Shown: positions 16,995-27,667 of the stretch, piece after piece | Numbering within the stretch: position 1 is the stretch's first letter | Layout: each line of letters starts with the position of its first letter | NCBI RefSeq assembly: GCF_024460775.1 | Contig: NZ_JANFYZ010000001.1 | Span: 62,001 to 126,000, forward strand | Reading direction: 5' to 3' | DNA from: Desulfovibrio desulfuricans | Lineage (GTDB): Bacteria > Desulfobacterota > Desulfovibrionia > Desulfovibrionales > Desulfovibrionaceae | DNA length: 64,000 nucleotides | Position numbers and translations under genes: made by a program | The notes under the pieces: generated by a model | What the model was told of the DNA's origin: nothing | Seen by the model: the letters and a program-made list of their open reading frames with translations, nothing else | The model's database searches: none

Positions 16995-19900
16995 GTCGCT
17001 CCCCGTGCGGGAGCGTGGATTGAAGCATGTAAATTGACGGGGAGGATTGTAAACCGTGGCGGTCGCTCCCCGTGCGGGAGCGTGGATTGAAGCTGGCCCC
17101 TGCTGACCTTGCGGACGGATCCGCACCGTCGCTCCCCGTGCGGGAGCGTGGATTGAAGCGTGAGGGCGTGGAGTCGGCGCCAAACCTTTTGCCAAGTCGC
17201 TCCCCGTGCGGGAGCGTGGATTGAAGCAGGGCGAGAGATGATGAGGATGGTGTGAAATTTGGTCGCTCCCCGTGCGGGAGCGTGGATTGAAGCGTGAAGC
17301 TGATCTGCCCGGTTGTCAGCATGGTGGGTCGCTCCCCGTGCGGGAGCGTGGATTGAAGCTTCCAGAAAAACGATGGGAAAACCCTCGTCGCGGGTCGCTC
17401 CCCGTGCGGGAGCGTGGATTGAAGCTGCGCCCATCACATCCTCCTACACAGCCAGATGAGTCGCTCCCCGTGCGGGAGCGTGGATTGAAGCCCAATCCCT
17501 GCGAACCCCGCCGCAGCCCTTCTGGAGTCGCTCCCCGTGCGGGAGCGTGGATTGAAGCGGCATTAGGTTAGGCGCATGTTCTATGCCCTGCCGTCGCTCC
17601 CCGTGCGGGAGCGTGGATTGAAGCCCCCCTGCCAGCGACCATATTCCCAACGCTGGGAAGTCGCTCCCCGTGCGGGAGCGTGGATTGAAGCGTTGGCAAC
17701 GGCGAGTGGGTGAGCATGGCGACAGGTCGCTCCCCGTGCGGGAGCGTGGATTGAAGCCGCGCCGTCAGGATGCGCGGAAAAACCGAAGTTGGTCGCTCCC
17801 CGTGCGGGAGCGTGGATTGAAGCAATGCTTCTAGCAAGTCTGGAGCTGCGGATATCAAGTCGCTCCCCGTGCGGGAGCGTGGATTGAAGCAGGCGCGTGA
17901 ATTCCAGCGCAGCCCCGAAGCGGAGTCGCTCCCCGTGCGGGAGCGTGGATTGAAGCTTCTTGGGTGAACACCACGGACGGGCGTTATTACAGTCGCTCCC
18001 CGTGCGGGAGCGTGGATTGAAGCTTTTGGGTATGCTCCCGCAGACTATTCAGAGCAGTCGCTCCCCGTGCGGGAGCGTGGATTGAAGCTCCCGGGGCGGC
18101 ATAGCTTACGGACGAAGCCGCGCGTCGCTCCCCGTGCGGGAGCGTGGATTGAAGCTCTTCGGCGTAGCCGTCCGCCTTGATGGTGGTTGTCGCTCCCCGT
18201 GCGGGAGCGTGGATTGAAGCGCTGTGCCCGGTGTATGGCGTCTATCTGCTCCTGTCGCTCCCCGTGCGGGAGCGTGGATTGAAGCCTGTCAGGTTTTTGA
18301 TGGTATTGCGCGTGACGGGTCGCTCCCCGTGCGGGAGCGTGGATTGAAGCCCGCTGGTCGTGATTCGGACGAAGAAAACCAGTTGTCGCTCCCCGTGCGG
18401 GAGCGTGGATTGAAGCAGCGCCAGGAGCGTGCGTTCCTGACCGCACAGCGCGTCGCTCCCCGTGCGGGAGCGTGGATTGAAGCAAGGTACTGGTACCAGG
18501 TGGGCGACATGAGAATGGTCGCTCCCCGTGCGGGAGCGTGGATTGAAGCAGCGCGCTTGGCATTGTTAAAGCGGTCAACGCTCCGTCGCTCCCCGTGCGG
18601 GAGCGTGGATTGAAGCTTGCAAGGGCATTAGCCATATCGCGCCAGCCAGCCGTCGCTCCCCGTGCGGGAGCGTGGATTGAAGCATGGTGGCTATAAGAAA
18701 CTGCGCTGACCATGCCGGTCGCTCCCCGTGCGGGAGCGTGGATTGAAGCAGCTGAGTTATTCTGACCTCCAAGCACGCACCCACGTCGCTCCCCGTGCGG
18801 GAGCGTGGATTGAAGCATGGCTGGCAACCGCGTGGGCAAGACTGAGGGCGCGTCGCTCCCCGTGCGGGAGCGTGGATTGAAGCACATCCTGAAAATTGTT
18901 AAACCGCTCACGCCCGGCGTCGCTCCCCGTGCGGGAGCGTGGATTGAAGCTTGCCGATGCCTTTGCTGAAACAGAACTCAGCCTGTCGCTCCCCGTGCGG
19001 GAGCGTGGATTGAAGCGACTACATGGTTGACGAACTATACGGCCATGATCGGTCGCTCCCCGTGCGGGAGCGTGGATTGAAGCGGGTATTACCCCAAGCT
19101 TAATTGCAAGCAGGGTAAAGTCGCTCCCCGTGCGGGAGCGTGGATTGAAGCAGTCAGCCTGTCCAGCGCGCCAGCAGTTGAGCGAAGTCGCTCCCCGTGC
19201 GGGAGCGTGGATTGAAGCGGGTTGTCGTGTGCGGCGACCGTGGGCCTCATGCTGTCGCTCCCCGTGCGGGAGCGTGGATTGAAGCAGCATACACCCCAGC
19301 GGCAACTGAAATTGTTACGTCGCTCCCCGTGCGGGAGCGTGGATTGAAGCAAGGGATTGATCGTCATAATCAAGCCACTCCCTGTCGCTCCCCGTGCGGG
19401 AGCGTGGATTGAAGCAGGCAGGTTGGCCGGAAGGTTCGCTACGCGGTAACGTCGCTCCCCGTGCGGGAGCGTGGATTGAAGCCAAGTGCGGGCGCAAGAT
19501 CATCTACACGCGCGCAGGTCGCTCCCCGTGCGGGAGCGTGGATTGAAGCCAAGGTGGGCGGCTTCTCGTGGGCCTGCCCCGGCAGGTCGCTCCCCGTGCG
19601 GGAGCGTGGATTGAAGCTCGCTCAAGACCGGGGCGCGCTCAACTGAGATAGTCGCTCCCCGTGCGGGAGCGTGGATTGAAGCAGGCCGATAGAGGTAGGG
19701 CTTGACTTGCCGTCCTTGTCGCTCCCCGTGCGGGAGCGTGGATTGAAGCAAAATAAGCTTGCCTGGGATTGTGTCAATTTGCGTCGCTCTCCGTGCGGGA
19801 GCGTGGATTGAAGCAGGAAGCGAAGCAAAGCCTCCAGAACCAGTTTGAAGTCGCTCCCCGTGCGGGAGCGTGGATTGAAGCTTGTTACTTATACCACCTT

Positions 19901-20880
19901 TGCGAGCAGCGTATTAGTCGCTCCTCGTGCGGGAGCGTGGATTGAAGCAACCCTGGCCAGCCACCCACTTACGGCATGCTGCGGTCGCTCCCCGTGCGGG
20001 AGCGTGGATTGAAGCCACCCAAGCCCGGCACGGTGCAGATATCCTCAATGTCGCTCCCCGTGCGGGAGCGTGGATTGAAGCAGAGTATAATGACAGCTAT
20101 TAGCACAAAAGTCGAGGGTCGCTCCCCGTGCGGGAGCGTGGATTGAAGCGCCCTACCTGTTTGAGCGCGTTAAGGGAATTAGCGTCGCTCCCCGTGCGGG
20201 AGCGTGGATTGAAGCAGCGCGTATTCCCTGCCAACTCCAAATGTGGAATGTCGCTCCCCGTGCGGGAGCGTGGATTGAAGCACACCGGAGGGGATAGGCT
20301 TCGCTCGCCAAGAGGGGGCGCTCCCCGTGCAGGAGCGTGGATTGAAGCCCTGCCGTGCTCCTCTACCGCAGGGCTGAGCCGGGTCGCTCCCCGTGCGGGA
20401 GCGTGGATTGAAGCGCCTTAATCCGTCAATTCGGACTCACCTATCCCCGTCGCTCCCCGTGCGGGAGCGTGGATTGAAGCAATGCGATAACGGAATCCGT
20501 CCATGATCTTGATCGTCGCTCCCCGTGCGGGAGCGTGGATTGAAGCTTTCCGCGTCCCTGAAAAAGCTGGCGCTGGCATGTCGCTCCCCGTGCGGGAGCG
20601 TGGATTGAAGCAATTCGCCAAGATGCTTTCCGGCCTGACCAACTCGTCGCTCCCCGTGCGGGAGCGTGGATTGAAGCTGTTTATCAGCCGTGAGGTTAAG
20701 GACGAAACTGTGTCGCTCCCCGTGCGGGAGCGTGGATTGAAGCTTGACGACGACATGGCCCATCAGCCGGTGGAAACGTCGCTCCCCGTGCGGGAGCGTG
20801 GATTGAAGCGGGCCACGGTGGGAACGCGACGAGTTCGGGCATGTCGCTCCCCGCGCGGGAGCGACTTATGTGGATTGATA
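16995..20880 (+). CRISPR. Type I-C CRISPR array, 58 repeats plus a decayed terminal repeat
   Basis: Direct repeats of 32 bp beginning GTCGCTCCCCGTGCGGGAGC and ending GTGGATTGAAGC; the first is 16995-17026. The palindrome GCTCCCCGTGCGGGAGC forms the hairpin cut by Cas5c, and the ATTGAAGC end is typical of I-C. I counted 58 full repeats and 58 spacers of 33-36 bp. Repeats near the leader are identical. Variants occur toward the far end: at 19783 and 19917 (one change each) and at 20317 (two changes). The last unit at 20843 has a C for T in the loop and a 7-base insertion (ACTTATG) splitting the repeat. This fits a leader at the cas2 side and ageing at the trailer. I saw no duplicated spacer by eye. 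Confidence 0.98.
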
Positions 20881-21262
20881 TTATCATGAGCACAGCCCAT
20901 ACATGCCGCAGCAACTGGAACCATCTGTTCTGATTTATCTATTGCTTTGTTTTAAAGATGTCTTGCGTAAAATATATAACCTGTTTTGCAGGTTAGTTAT
21001 AAATATTATGCTGATATTAATCCAATTTCGATTACTTGATTTTTATCCTCGTCACCATAATCCTTTCCCGCCGTCTTCCGATTAATACAGAAGCGGTATC
21101 TCTGCATTTTGCCCCCTCAATATTCTCCATTGAAGGGGTTGATCTTGCAGGCAAAAATTTTATATGAGCAAAAGTGTCCCGGAACTGTATGATGGCTGCA
21201 ACAATAGCAACGTATCTGGTGGATACTGTAAGCAGAATTCTACACTTGCAAAAGGGCTTGTT
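20881..21262. other. AT-rich trailer region between CRISPR array and chemoreceptor
   Basis: No convincing gene. A short hairpin (AACCTG/CAGGTT) is at 20978-20994. The region should contain the chemoreceptor promoter; no sigma-28-like site was recognised. Confidence 0.5.
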
Positions 21263-23368
21263 ATGAACAGATCCATATCGCTCAAGCTGATGCTTGGCAT
21301 TGCGGCAATCATCATCATACCTATGGGCATACTATTTGCCCTTACATCGCGTGGCATTGCAACGCTTTCAGAAGAAAGCTTTGCCAAGTCCGCCATTGGC
21401 GAACTGCGGCAGGTCAGCAATGTTGTCACAGCCATGTTTGATGAATACAAGCTCAACGTTGGCATGCTGGCTGTTGATCCCCTTATGGCGCAATTACCGC
21501 AGATGACCACAAGTCATGTAACAGCAACGGAACCCACACCGTCCAGCCCCGATGCAGGCGATACTGCTGGCAAGGCGCTGGATGCCGTGTTTCGTCTGTA
21601 CCGGGAGACGCACCCTTCATATACCAATGTTTACGCGGGCAATATGGAAGGCGCATTTGTGCTCAACAGCCCCGTGAGCGGCAAAACCCAGCCATCTGGC
21701 TACGATCCGCGCAAACGCCCCTGGTGGGGCATGGCCGTGTCTGACCCGGCCAAGAGCTACATCACCAGCGCCTATAAGAGCACCGATGGTCAGCCCATGG
21801 TCAGCGCCTGCCGCGCCGTGCGCGATAGCAGCGGCAAAGTTACAGGTGTTGCGGCCATAGATATTACTCTGGGCACCCTCACAGACCTCATCAAAAACGT
21901 GCATATTGGCCGCACGGGTTTTGTTATTCTGGTGCAGGATGACGGCGTGGTTATATCCGACCCCAAAAACCCGCAGCACAATTTTCAGAAAATAGACGGC
22001 ATTGGCAACGATGCCCTGGCTGCCCTGTTCAAGTCCGGTGCGGCTACGGGCGAGGCTGTCTTTAGCGGCAAGCAGTATGAAGCTGTGGTGTACAATTCGC
22101 CGGAACTCAAGTGGAAGTTTATTGGCCTCATTGAAAAAAGCGAACTCATGGAGCCTGTCAACGCCGCTGTGTGGCAGTTTGCTACCGGTATGCTGGCAAG
22201 CCTGATTGGCATTTGCATAGGTATCTGGGTGCTGGCCGGGCGGCTCATTATTACGCCTTTGAAGACCGTGGGCGTTTTCCTCAAAGATATTTCCGCTGGT
22301 GTGTACGGCAGTCTCGCCAATCGCCGTGTTGACGAAATAGGCGTGATTTTTGAGTCCCTCAATTCCATGAGCGCTACCCTTAAATCCAATATTTCGGAGA
22401 TTGAGGCCAAAACTGTTGAAGCGCAGCAACAGGCCGACGCAGCAAACGCCGCTACGCGCGAGGCCGAGGCCGCCCGCCTGCACGCCGAGCGCGCCAAGGC
22501 CGAGGGCATGCTTGAAGCCGCGCGCCAGCTCGAACATATGGTGCAGATGCTCCATCAGGAAGTGAGCACACTCGCGAGCAGTTCAGAAGATATCCGCGAG
22601 GCCACGCTCGTGCAGCGGCAGCGCATCCACGAAACCGCCACGGCTATGGAAGAAATGAACTCCACTGTGCTGGAGGTTGCCAAAAACGCCTCGCATGCCG
22701 CCGCCCAGGGTACGGATGCGAGGGACAAGGCCAATCAGGGCGCAGAGGTCGTGGGGCGGTCGCTTGAGGCCATGCGCGCCTCGGAGCAGAAGGCTCTTGA
22801 ACTGCGCGAAGCTATGGGCGATCTGGATAAACAGGCTCACGGCATCGGCGCGATCATGACCACCATTGAAGACATAGCCGATCAAACAAATCTGTTGGCC
22901 CTGAATGCGGCCATTGAGGCCGCCCGCGCGGGCGAGGCGGGCAGAGGCTTTGCCGTTGTGGCCGATGAAGTGCGCAAACTGGCAGAAAAGACCATGCACG
23001 CCACCAAGGAAGTGAGCGACTCAATCCTCTCCATCCAGCGGGTAGCAGGAATCAACGTGCAATCTGTGGAAGAAGCCGTGCAGGGTCTTGACCATGCCTC
23101 ATCGCTGGCTGGCGAGTCCGGCGCGGCGCTGGGCGACATTGTTACCAGCACAAACCAGTCGGCAGGGCAGATTCAGTCCATTGCCACTGCGGCAGAGCAG
23201 CAGGCCGCCACATCTGAAGAAATCAACAAGTCCATTGACGAAATCAACGCCATCGCCGGTCAGACGGACGAGCGCGCCGAAGCCTCTCTCCAGGCCACCC
23301 GACGGCTGGAAGATCTGGCTCTGTCGCTTTCCGGTCTTATCAAGGAGCTGAAAGATCAGTCGTCATAG
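21263..23368 (+). CDS. Methyl-accepting chemotaxis protein with periplasmic dCache domain
   Basis: Transmembrane chemoreceptor of 701 residues that signals to CheA/CheW. An N-terminal membrane anchor ([19 protein letters not shown]) is followed by a double-Cache ligand-binding domain of about 270 residues with the typical [12 protein letters not shown] and [15 protein letters not shown] segments. A second membrane segment, a HAMP domain and a long coiled signalling domain follow. The hairpin tip is [19 protein letters not shown] with [18 protein letters not shown]. No C-terminal CheR-binding pentapeptide is present. The ATG at 21263 has AAAAGGG upstream; an open frame from 21164 adds 33 residues unlike a signal anchor. 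The ligand is unknown; dCache domains often bind amino acids or organic acids. Confidence 0.93.
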   Translation: MNRSISLKLMLGIAAIIIIPMGILFALTSRGIATLSEESFAKSAIGELRQVSNVVTAMFDEYKLNVGMLAVDPLMAQLPQMTTSHVTATEPTPSSPDAGDTAGKALDAVFRLYRETHPSYTNVYAGNMEGAFVLNSPVSGKTQPSGYDPRKRPWWGMAVSDPAKSYITSAYKSTDGQPMVSACRAVRDSSGKVTGVAAIDITLGTLTDLIKNVHIGRTGFVILVQDDGVVISDPKNPQHNFQKIDGIGNDALAALFKSGAATGEAVFSGKQYEAVVYNSPELKWKFIGLIEKSELMEPVNAAVWQFATGMLASLIGICIGIWVLAGRLIITPLKTVGVFLKDISAGVYGSLANRRVDEIGVIFESLNSMSATLKSNISEIEAKTVEAQQQADAANAATREAEAARLHAERAKAEGMLEAARQLEHMVQMLHQEVSTLASSSEDIREATLVQRQRIHETATAMEEMNSTVLEVAKNASHAAAQGTDARDKANQGAEVVGRSLEAMRASEQKALELREAMGDLDKQAHGIGAIMTTIEDIADQTNLLALNAAIEAARAGEAGRGFAVVADEVRKLAEKTMHATKEVSDSILSIQRVAGINVQSVEEAVQGLDHASSLAGESGAALGDIVTSTNQSAGQIQSIATAAEQQAATSEEINKSIDEINAIAGQTDERAEASLQATRRLEDLALSLSGLIKELKDQSS

Positions 23369-23398
23369 GCTGGCAGAGTTCAATGACCTGAGAAGGAA

Positions 23399-23428
23399 AA
23401 CGGCAACCGTTCTGCGGTTGCCGTTTTT
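23399..23428 (+). terminator. Terminator after the chemoreceptor gene
   Basis: Stem AACGGCAACCG/CGGTTGCCGTT, loop TTCTG, followed by T residues. The bases from here to 23678 hold no clear gene; they should contain the promoter of the oxidase pair. Confidence 0.88.
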
Positions 23429-23678
23429 CGTGCGGGAGTGACATCATTTTCGACCTGCGCTATGTTGTCGCACTGGTCAGCGTCAGCGAATTTGCCGTCA
23501 ATAGCCTGTAATCAGAGGCTTTTCTTCTGCCAAATGACGCTATCGCTACAGAGCGTGCATGACAGATTGCGCCCTTTGCGGCAGGCAGGGGGAAAGCATA
23601 TCTGGATTTTCGTGTATCCCTTTCGGCGGCCCGCCGAATGAATGTTGCTGCGCAGCAATAACCGCACTGGAGTATGCC

Positions 23679-25058
23679 ATGACAGGGGAATTTCTGACCT
23701 CGCTCACCCCTGAGCACAAGAAGTTTCTTGTGAATCTGTTCAAGGACGGCGTGTCCTTTGACCCCAAGGTGCTGCGCGTTTACGCATCGGATGCCAGTCT
23801 GCTCACGGGTACGGTGCTGGCCATGGTTCGGCCCGAAAGTGCCGGGCAGTTGTGCGAATTTATGCGCTGGGCAGATGCGGAGCATGTGGCCGTGCACCCG
23901 CGCGGGCGCGGCACCAGCCTTTCCGGCGGCTGCGTGCCCACGGTTCCCGGCATTGTGGTTTCCATGCTGGGCATGGATAAAATCATCGAGATCAATAAGG
24001 AAGATTTTGTTGCCGTGGTGGAACCGGGCGTTAATACGGCTCTGCTTCAGGCAGAGTGCGAAAAGCTGGGCATGTTTTACCCGCCGGATCCGGCCAGCGG
24101 CAAGGCAACCAGCGTTGGCGGCAATGTCATCACCTGCGCCGGGGGGCTGCGCGCTGTAAAATACGGCGTTACCCGCGATTACGTGCTTGGCCTGGAGGCC
24201 GTGTTGCCCGGCGGCGAACTGGTAAAGTTCGGTGGCCGCTCCCACAAGGATGTCATAGGCCTTGATCTCGGGCGGCTCTTTGTGGGCAGCGAGGGCACGC
24301 TTGGCATTGTGACCAGGCTCATTCTCAAGCTTTTGCCCCGGCCCGAGGCTTCAGCATCGGTGCTTGTGGGCTATCCTTCGCTGGATGCCGCCCTGGCCTC
24401 CATGGGCAAGGTTTTTGCCGCAGGTATTCTGCCCTGCGCGGTGGAATTCATGAATGAAACCGTGCTGGAAATCCTTGCCAGAACCGGCGATGTGCCGTGG
24501 CCGGACAGCGTTAAATCGTTGCTGCTGTTTCAGGTGGACGGCAGCAAGGAGACTGTGCCGCTTGAGAATGCCCGCCTTGCCAACCAGCTTGATGACGCCC
24601 TGTGGCGTATGGAGGGCGTTGGCAAGCAAGAGGAAGACAAGCTGTGGGCCTACAGGCGCAGGGTTTCGGCTGCCTCCTATGTGCTCGGCCCAGACCGCAT
24701 CGGCGGCGACATGGCCGTGCCGCGCGGTTCCATTCTTAAGGCCGTGCGCAAATTTGAAGAAATTGCCGCCAGCAACGGCAAGCGCCTCATCGCCTTTGGG
24801 CATGCTGGCGACGGCAACATCCACGCCAATCTGCATTATGATGCCTCTGACGCCGACGATGCCCGCCGCACACAGAAAACCCATCACGAACTGGATGCGG
24901 CAGCCCTTGAATGTGGCGGCAGCCTTTCTGGCGAGCACGGCGGCGGATGCCTGAAAGAAGTTGGCAAACAGCTCGGGCAGAAGGAGCACGCCCTCATGCT
25001 GCGCGTGCGCCGTGTCTTTGATCCCAGCGGTATTCTCAATCCCGGCAAGGGGTACTGA
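23679..25058 (+). CDS. FAD-linked glycolate/D-lactate oxidase subunit (GlcD type)
   Basis: 459-residue FAD enzyme of the GlcD/D-lactate dehydrogenase family. The N-terminal PP-loop FAD domain shows HPRGRGTSLSGGCVPTVPG near residues 70-90, then PPDPASGKATSVGGNV and GLDLGRLFVGSEGTLGIVT. The C-terminal oxidase domain carries AFGHAGDGNIHANLHYD and the end motif SGEHGGG. The ATG at 23679 has TGGAG close upstream; an open frame starting 120 bases earlier lacks family similarity. It ends one base before its Fe-S partner. In Desulfovibrio such pairs oxidise lactate, glycolate or another 2-hydroxy acid and feed the membrane quinone pool. The substrate cannot be assigned from sequence. Confidence 0.9.
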   Translation: MTGEFLTSLTPEHKKFLVNLFKDGVSFDPKVLRVYASDASLLTGTVLAMVRPESAGQLCEFMRWADAEHVAVHPRGRGTSLSGGCVPTVPGIVVSMLGMDKIIEINKEDFVAVVEPGVNTALLQAECEKLGMFYPPDPASGKATSVGGNVITCAGGLRAVKYGVTRDYVLGLEAVLPGGELVKFGGRSHKDVIGLDLGRLFVGSEGTLGIVTRLILKLLPRPEASASVLVGYPSLDAALASMGKVFAAGILPCAVEFMNETVLEILARTGDVPWPDSVKSLLLFQVDGSKETVPLENARLANQLDDALWRMEGVGKQEEDKLWAYRRRVSAASYVLGPDRIGGDMAVPRGSILKAVRKFEEIAASNGKRLIAFGHAGDGNIHANLHYDASDADDARRTQKTHHELDAAALECGGSLSGEHGGGCLKEVGKQLGQKEHALMLRVRRVFDPSGILNPGKGY

Positions 25059-25059
25059 A

Positions 25060-26211
25060 ATGAAACGCGGCTGTACGCAATGCGGCGAATGCCTGAACGT
25101 CTGCCCTGTGTACGCGCTCTACAAGCGCGAGGAATACGCGCCCAAGGGCAAACGCCTGCTTCTGGAACAGATTGATCCCGAGTTCGGCGGCAGCCCGGAT
25201 TCGTCCCTGCCCTGGGAGGATATCCGCGAACTGGCGCGCCTCTGCGCCGGGTGCGAGCGGTGTCAGCAGGCCTGCGCGCGCAAGCTTTCCACAAGCGACC
25301 TGCTGGCCGAGGCGCGGGCACGTAATCCTCACTGGACGCAAACTCTCTGGGATGTGTGGATTCGTCGAGCAGGCCCACTGTGGCCCATGGCGGGAAAAAT
25401 CGCCATGCTTGCCCCAGATTCCGTTATTCCCGGCGTGTTGCGGTCTTCTGTGGAAACCGCCCGCGCACTGGTTGATCTGGAGCCTTGCGAACCGTGGATG
25501 ACCCTGCGGCCTACCCGGAAGGTCAGCGGCGTGAGAGTGGCCCTGTTCAGCGGCTGTACGGCAAAAAATGCGCGTCCCCGCTGGATATCCAATGCCCGGC
25601 AACTGCTGGCAGGCTGGGGCTACGACCTTGTGGACATTGCGGATTTTGCCTGCTGCGGCGGTACGTTGCACCATGCCGGGCAGTTGGGGGCCCTGGCAGA
25701 AGTGCGCGAGCGCAATCTTGAGCTTTGGCGCAAGGCTGGCAAGCCTGTAATGGCGAGCTTTTGCGCTTCGTGCAAGCACAGTCTTGATAGCTACACCGCC
25801 GTTTTATCGGCGGAGGAGGGCAAGGAGTGGAAGCAGAAATGCGTTGGACTTTCCTCCCTGCTTGTGGAACCGCAGATCAACCCCACAGGCAAGGCCCCGG
25901 CAGCGGTGGGCTATCACCATCCCTGCCACTGGGGTACTGCTGATCCTGATTTGCCCTTGCTCACGGCTGGGCTGCCAGGCTTGAAAAAAGGCACTGGCCT
26001 GTGCTGCGGCATGGGCGGCATACTGAAAATGTCCAACCCCGATCTTTCAGCAGACATGGCGCGCAAATGCCTGGAGGGCTTTGCTCCTGAAATCCGGCAT
26101 ATTGTCACCGGGTGCAGCGGCTGCGTCATGCAGCTTGCCGCTGCGGGGGGCAAGGATATGCAGGTGCGCCACTGGCTTGATGTGGCTGCACTGGCAAACT
26201 CCCGCACCTAG
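25060..26211 (+). CDS. Iron-sulfur subunit of 2-hydroxyacid oxidase (GlcF/CCG type)
   Basis: 383-residue electron-transfer partner of the preceding FAD subunit. Two 4Fe-4S motifs lie at the N-terminus: CTQCGECLNVCP at about 5-16 and CAGCERCQQACAR near 60-72. Two CCG domains follow, containing DFACCGGTLHHAGQL and GLCCGMGGILKMSNP. The start ATG overlaps the GlcD-like stop region (TGAAATG), which implies translational coupling. A frame open 33 codons upstream overlaps the partner gene and is rejected. It may also serve as the membrane or heterodisulfide-reductase-like docking protein. Confidence 0.9.
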   Translation: MKRGCTQCGECLNVCPVYALYKREEYAPKGKRLLLEQIDPEFGGSPDSSLPWEDIRELARLCAGCERCQQACARKLSTSDLLAEARARNPHWTQTLWDVWIRRAGPLWPMAGKIAMLAPDSVIPGVLRSSVETARALVDLEPCEPWMTLRPTRKVSGVRVALFSGCTAKNARPRWISNARQLLAGWGYDLVDIADFACCGGTLHHAGQLGALAEVRERNLELWRKAGKPVMASFCASCKHSLDSYTAVLSAEEGKEWKQKCVGLSSLLVEPQINPTGKAPAAVGYHHPCHWGTADPDLPLLTAGLPGLKKGTGLCCGMGGILKMSNPDLSADMARKCLEGFAPEIRHIVTGCSGCVMQLAAAGGKDMQVRHWLDVAALANSRT

Positions 26212-26461
26212 GCGCATCCAGCCCCATACTGACTCTTGCAGCAGTGTCTGTGAAGTTTTGCAGCTTGCGGGCATAGTTGCCTCTCTCTGGTAGGTGTGCG
26301 CCGCGATGTCCTGCAATGCTTTATTGAGGAATGGTGCACGGCACCAGGTTGAACTGGGTCATAGGCACCCGAAAAATAAGCCGAAACGCCTCTGACCACT
26401 GGACGCTCCATGGGCGGCAGTATAGTATGCGGCAACATGTACACCTGTAATCGATGAGCCT

Positions 26462-27568
26462 ATGCCCAAACTTCGATACTCCAAATTTGCTCTGGTCGCG
26501 GCCCTCTCCGGGGGAATGGCGGCCCTTTTGGCGTGTCTGCTGTTCTGGGGAAATGGCTGGAACCCCGCCCTGGCTGGTTCGCTCAATCTGCAACCACGCG
26601 CAGCCATTGGCAATGCCGAAGTTTCCGAGCCGCCAGCAGTGTCTTCCGCCGCTGCGGAAAACAATGCAGTACCGGCTGTTGCAGCACCCGATCCGACGAG
26701 TCCGGGGGCTGAACAGAACGGCAGCAATGAGGCAAACTCTGCTTTGCCCACTGCTGATCAGCAGCCAGCGCAGCAGTTAGAGCTGCAATCGGGCCCCCAG
26801 ACAATCCAGCAGGCAGGCGCTGATTCCATCGTTCAACCTCTGACGGACGCTGATAGCGCAGAGCAGCCCCCATCCCCGGAATCATCCCAACAAACTGGAA
26901 AACCTGATTCTTCCGCCGCACCCAATGCCCCCGCCAAGGTCGCGGTACCGGATGCCGCAAAAGGCGCGGCGCAATCCGCAGCACAGCCTGCAACACCTGC
27001 GCACGATTCCAAGGTGCAGCTTTTTGGCACTGTGGAGTTCAAGCGCCCTTTATCTACTCTGCCGGGCTGGCTTGATCTGCTCAAGCGCAACCAGATGGAT
27101 CCCATATTCATACCTGGCAAGGTGTTCAAAAAGGGCGTTACATGGGACACGTTCAAATCAAAAGCTCCGCTGAACAACAAGATGGAACTGCTGCGCTACG
27201 TGAATTCTTTCTGGAATACGTGGCCCTATGTGGAAGATATCGTCAACTGGCGGCAGGAAGACTATTGGGAAATTCCGGCGGAGTTTCTGAAAAAGTCTGG
27301 CGACTGCGAAGACTATTCCATTATCAAGTATTTTACTCTTAAGGAATTGGGCATTCCGCCCGAAAACATGCGTGTTGTGGTTGTGCGCGACACAATCAGA
27401 AATTTTGCCCATGCTGTTCTGGTCGTATACCTGAACGCCGATGCCTTTATTCTGGATAATCTCAGTAATTCAGTGCTTTCGCACACCAAGGTGCGGCAAT
27501 ACAGCCCGCAGTATTCGGTCAATGAGTTCGGTCGGTGGGCCCATATGAAGGGCCGCAAAATAGACTAA
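26462..27568 (+). CDS. LapG-like periplasmic cysteine protease (bacterial transglutaminase-like, BTLCP)
   Basis: 368 residues. An N-terminal membrane segment (ALVAALSGGMAALLACLLFWG) is followed by about 150 residues rich in Ala, Gln, Pro and Ser with no fold expected, then a BTLCP domain from about 185. The Cys-His-Asp triad is visible as GDCEDYS (Cys about 282), NFAHAVLVVY (His about 317) and FILDNLS (Asp about 332). LapG proteases cut large surface adhesins and are inhibited by the c-di-GMP receptor LapD, so release from biofilm is the likely role. The next gene, a membrane protein with a c-di-GMP-type domain, may replace LapD. The long low-complexity linker is unusual for LapG. Confidence 0.85.
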   Translation: MPKLRYSKFALVAALSGGMAALLACLLFWGNGWNPALAGSLNLQPRAAIGNAEVSEPPAVSSAAAENNAVPAVAAPDPTSPGAEQNGSNEANSALPTADQQPAQQLELQSGPQTIQQAGADSIVQPLTDADSAEQPPSPESSQQTGKPDSSAAPNAPAKVAVPDAAKGAAQSAAQPATPAHDSKVQLFGTVEFKRPLSTLPGWLDLLKRNQMDPIFIPGKVFKKGVTWDTFKSKAPLNNKMELLRYVNSFWNTWPYVEDIVNWRQEDYWEIPAEFLKKSGDCEDYSIIKYFTLKELGIPPENMRVVVVRDTIRNFAHAVLVVYLNADAFILDNLSNSVLSHTKVRQYSPQYSVNEFGRWAHMKGRKID

Positions 27569-27593
27569 AGCCGCCGCAGGCATGCAGCGCGCA

Positions 27594-27621
27594 GCCCGCA
27601 CCCTTGGTGTGGGCGGGTTTT
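27594..27621 (+). terminator. Terminator after the LapG-like gene
   Basis: Stem GCCCGCACC with GGTGTGGGC (one G-U pair), loop CTT, followed by GGGTTTTC. Confidence 0.65.
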
Positions 27622-27667
27622 CACCGCAAACGGTACGTTAATGCGCAATGTACTATAGGATAAGCCT

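Noticed and set aside
16764..20914. Many open frames on both strands across 16.8-20.9 kb encoding repeated SLPVRERGLK, ASIHAPARGAT or FNPRSRTGSD units
   Set aside because: They are translations of the CRISPR repeats in different frames; the units repeat at the array period and have no ribosome sites.
20903..21085. 60-residue open frame after the CRISPR array
   Set aside because: AT-rich, no ribosome site and no similarity; probably chance.
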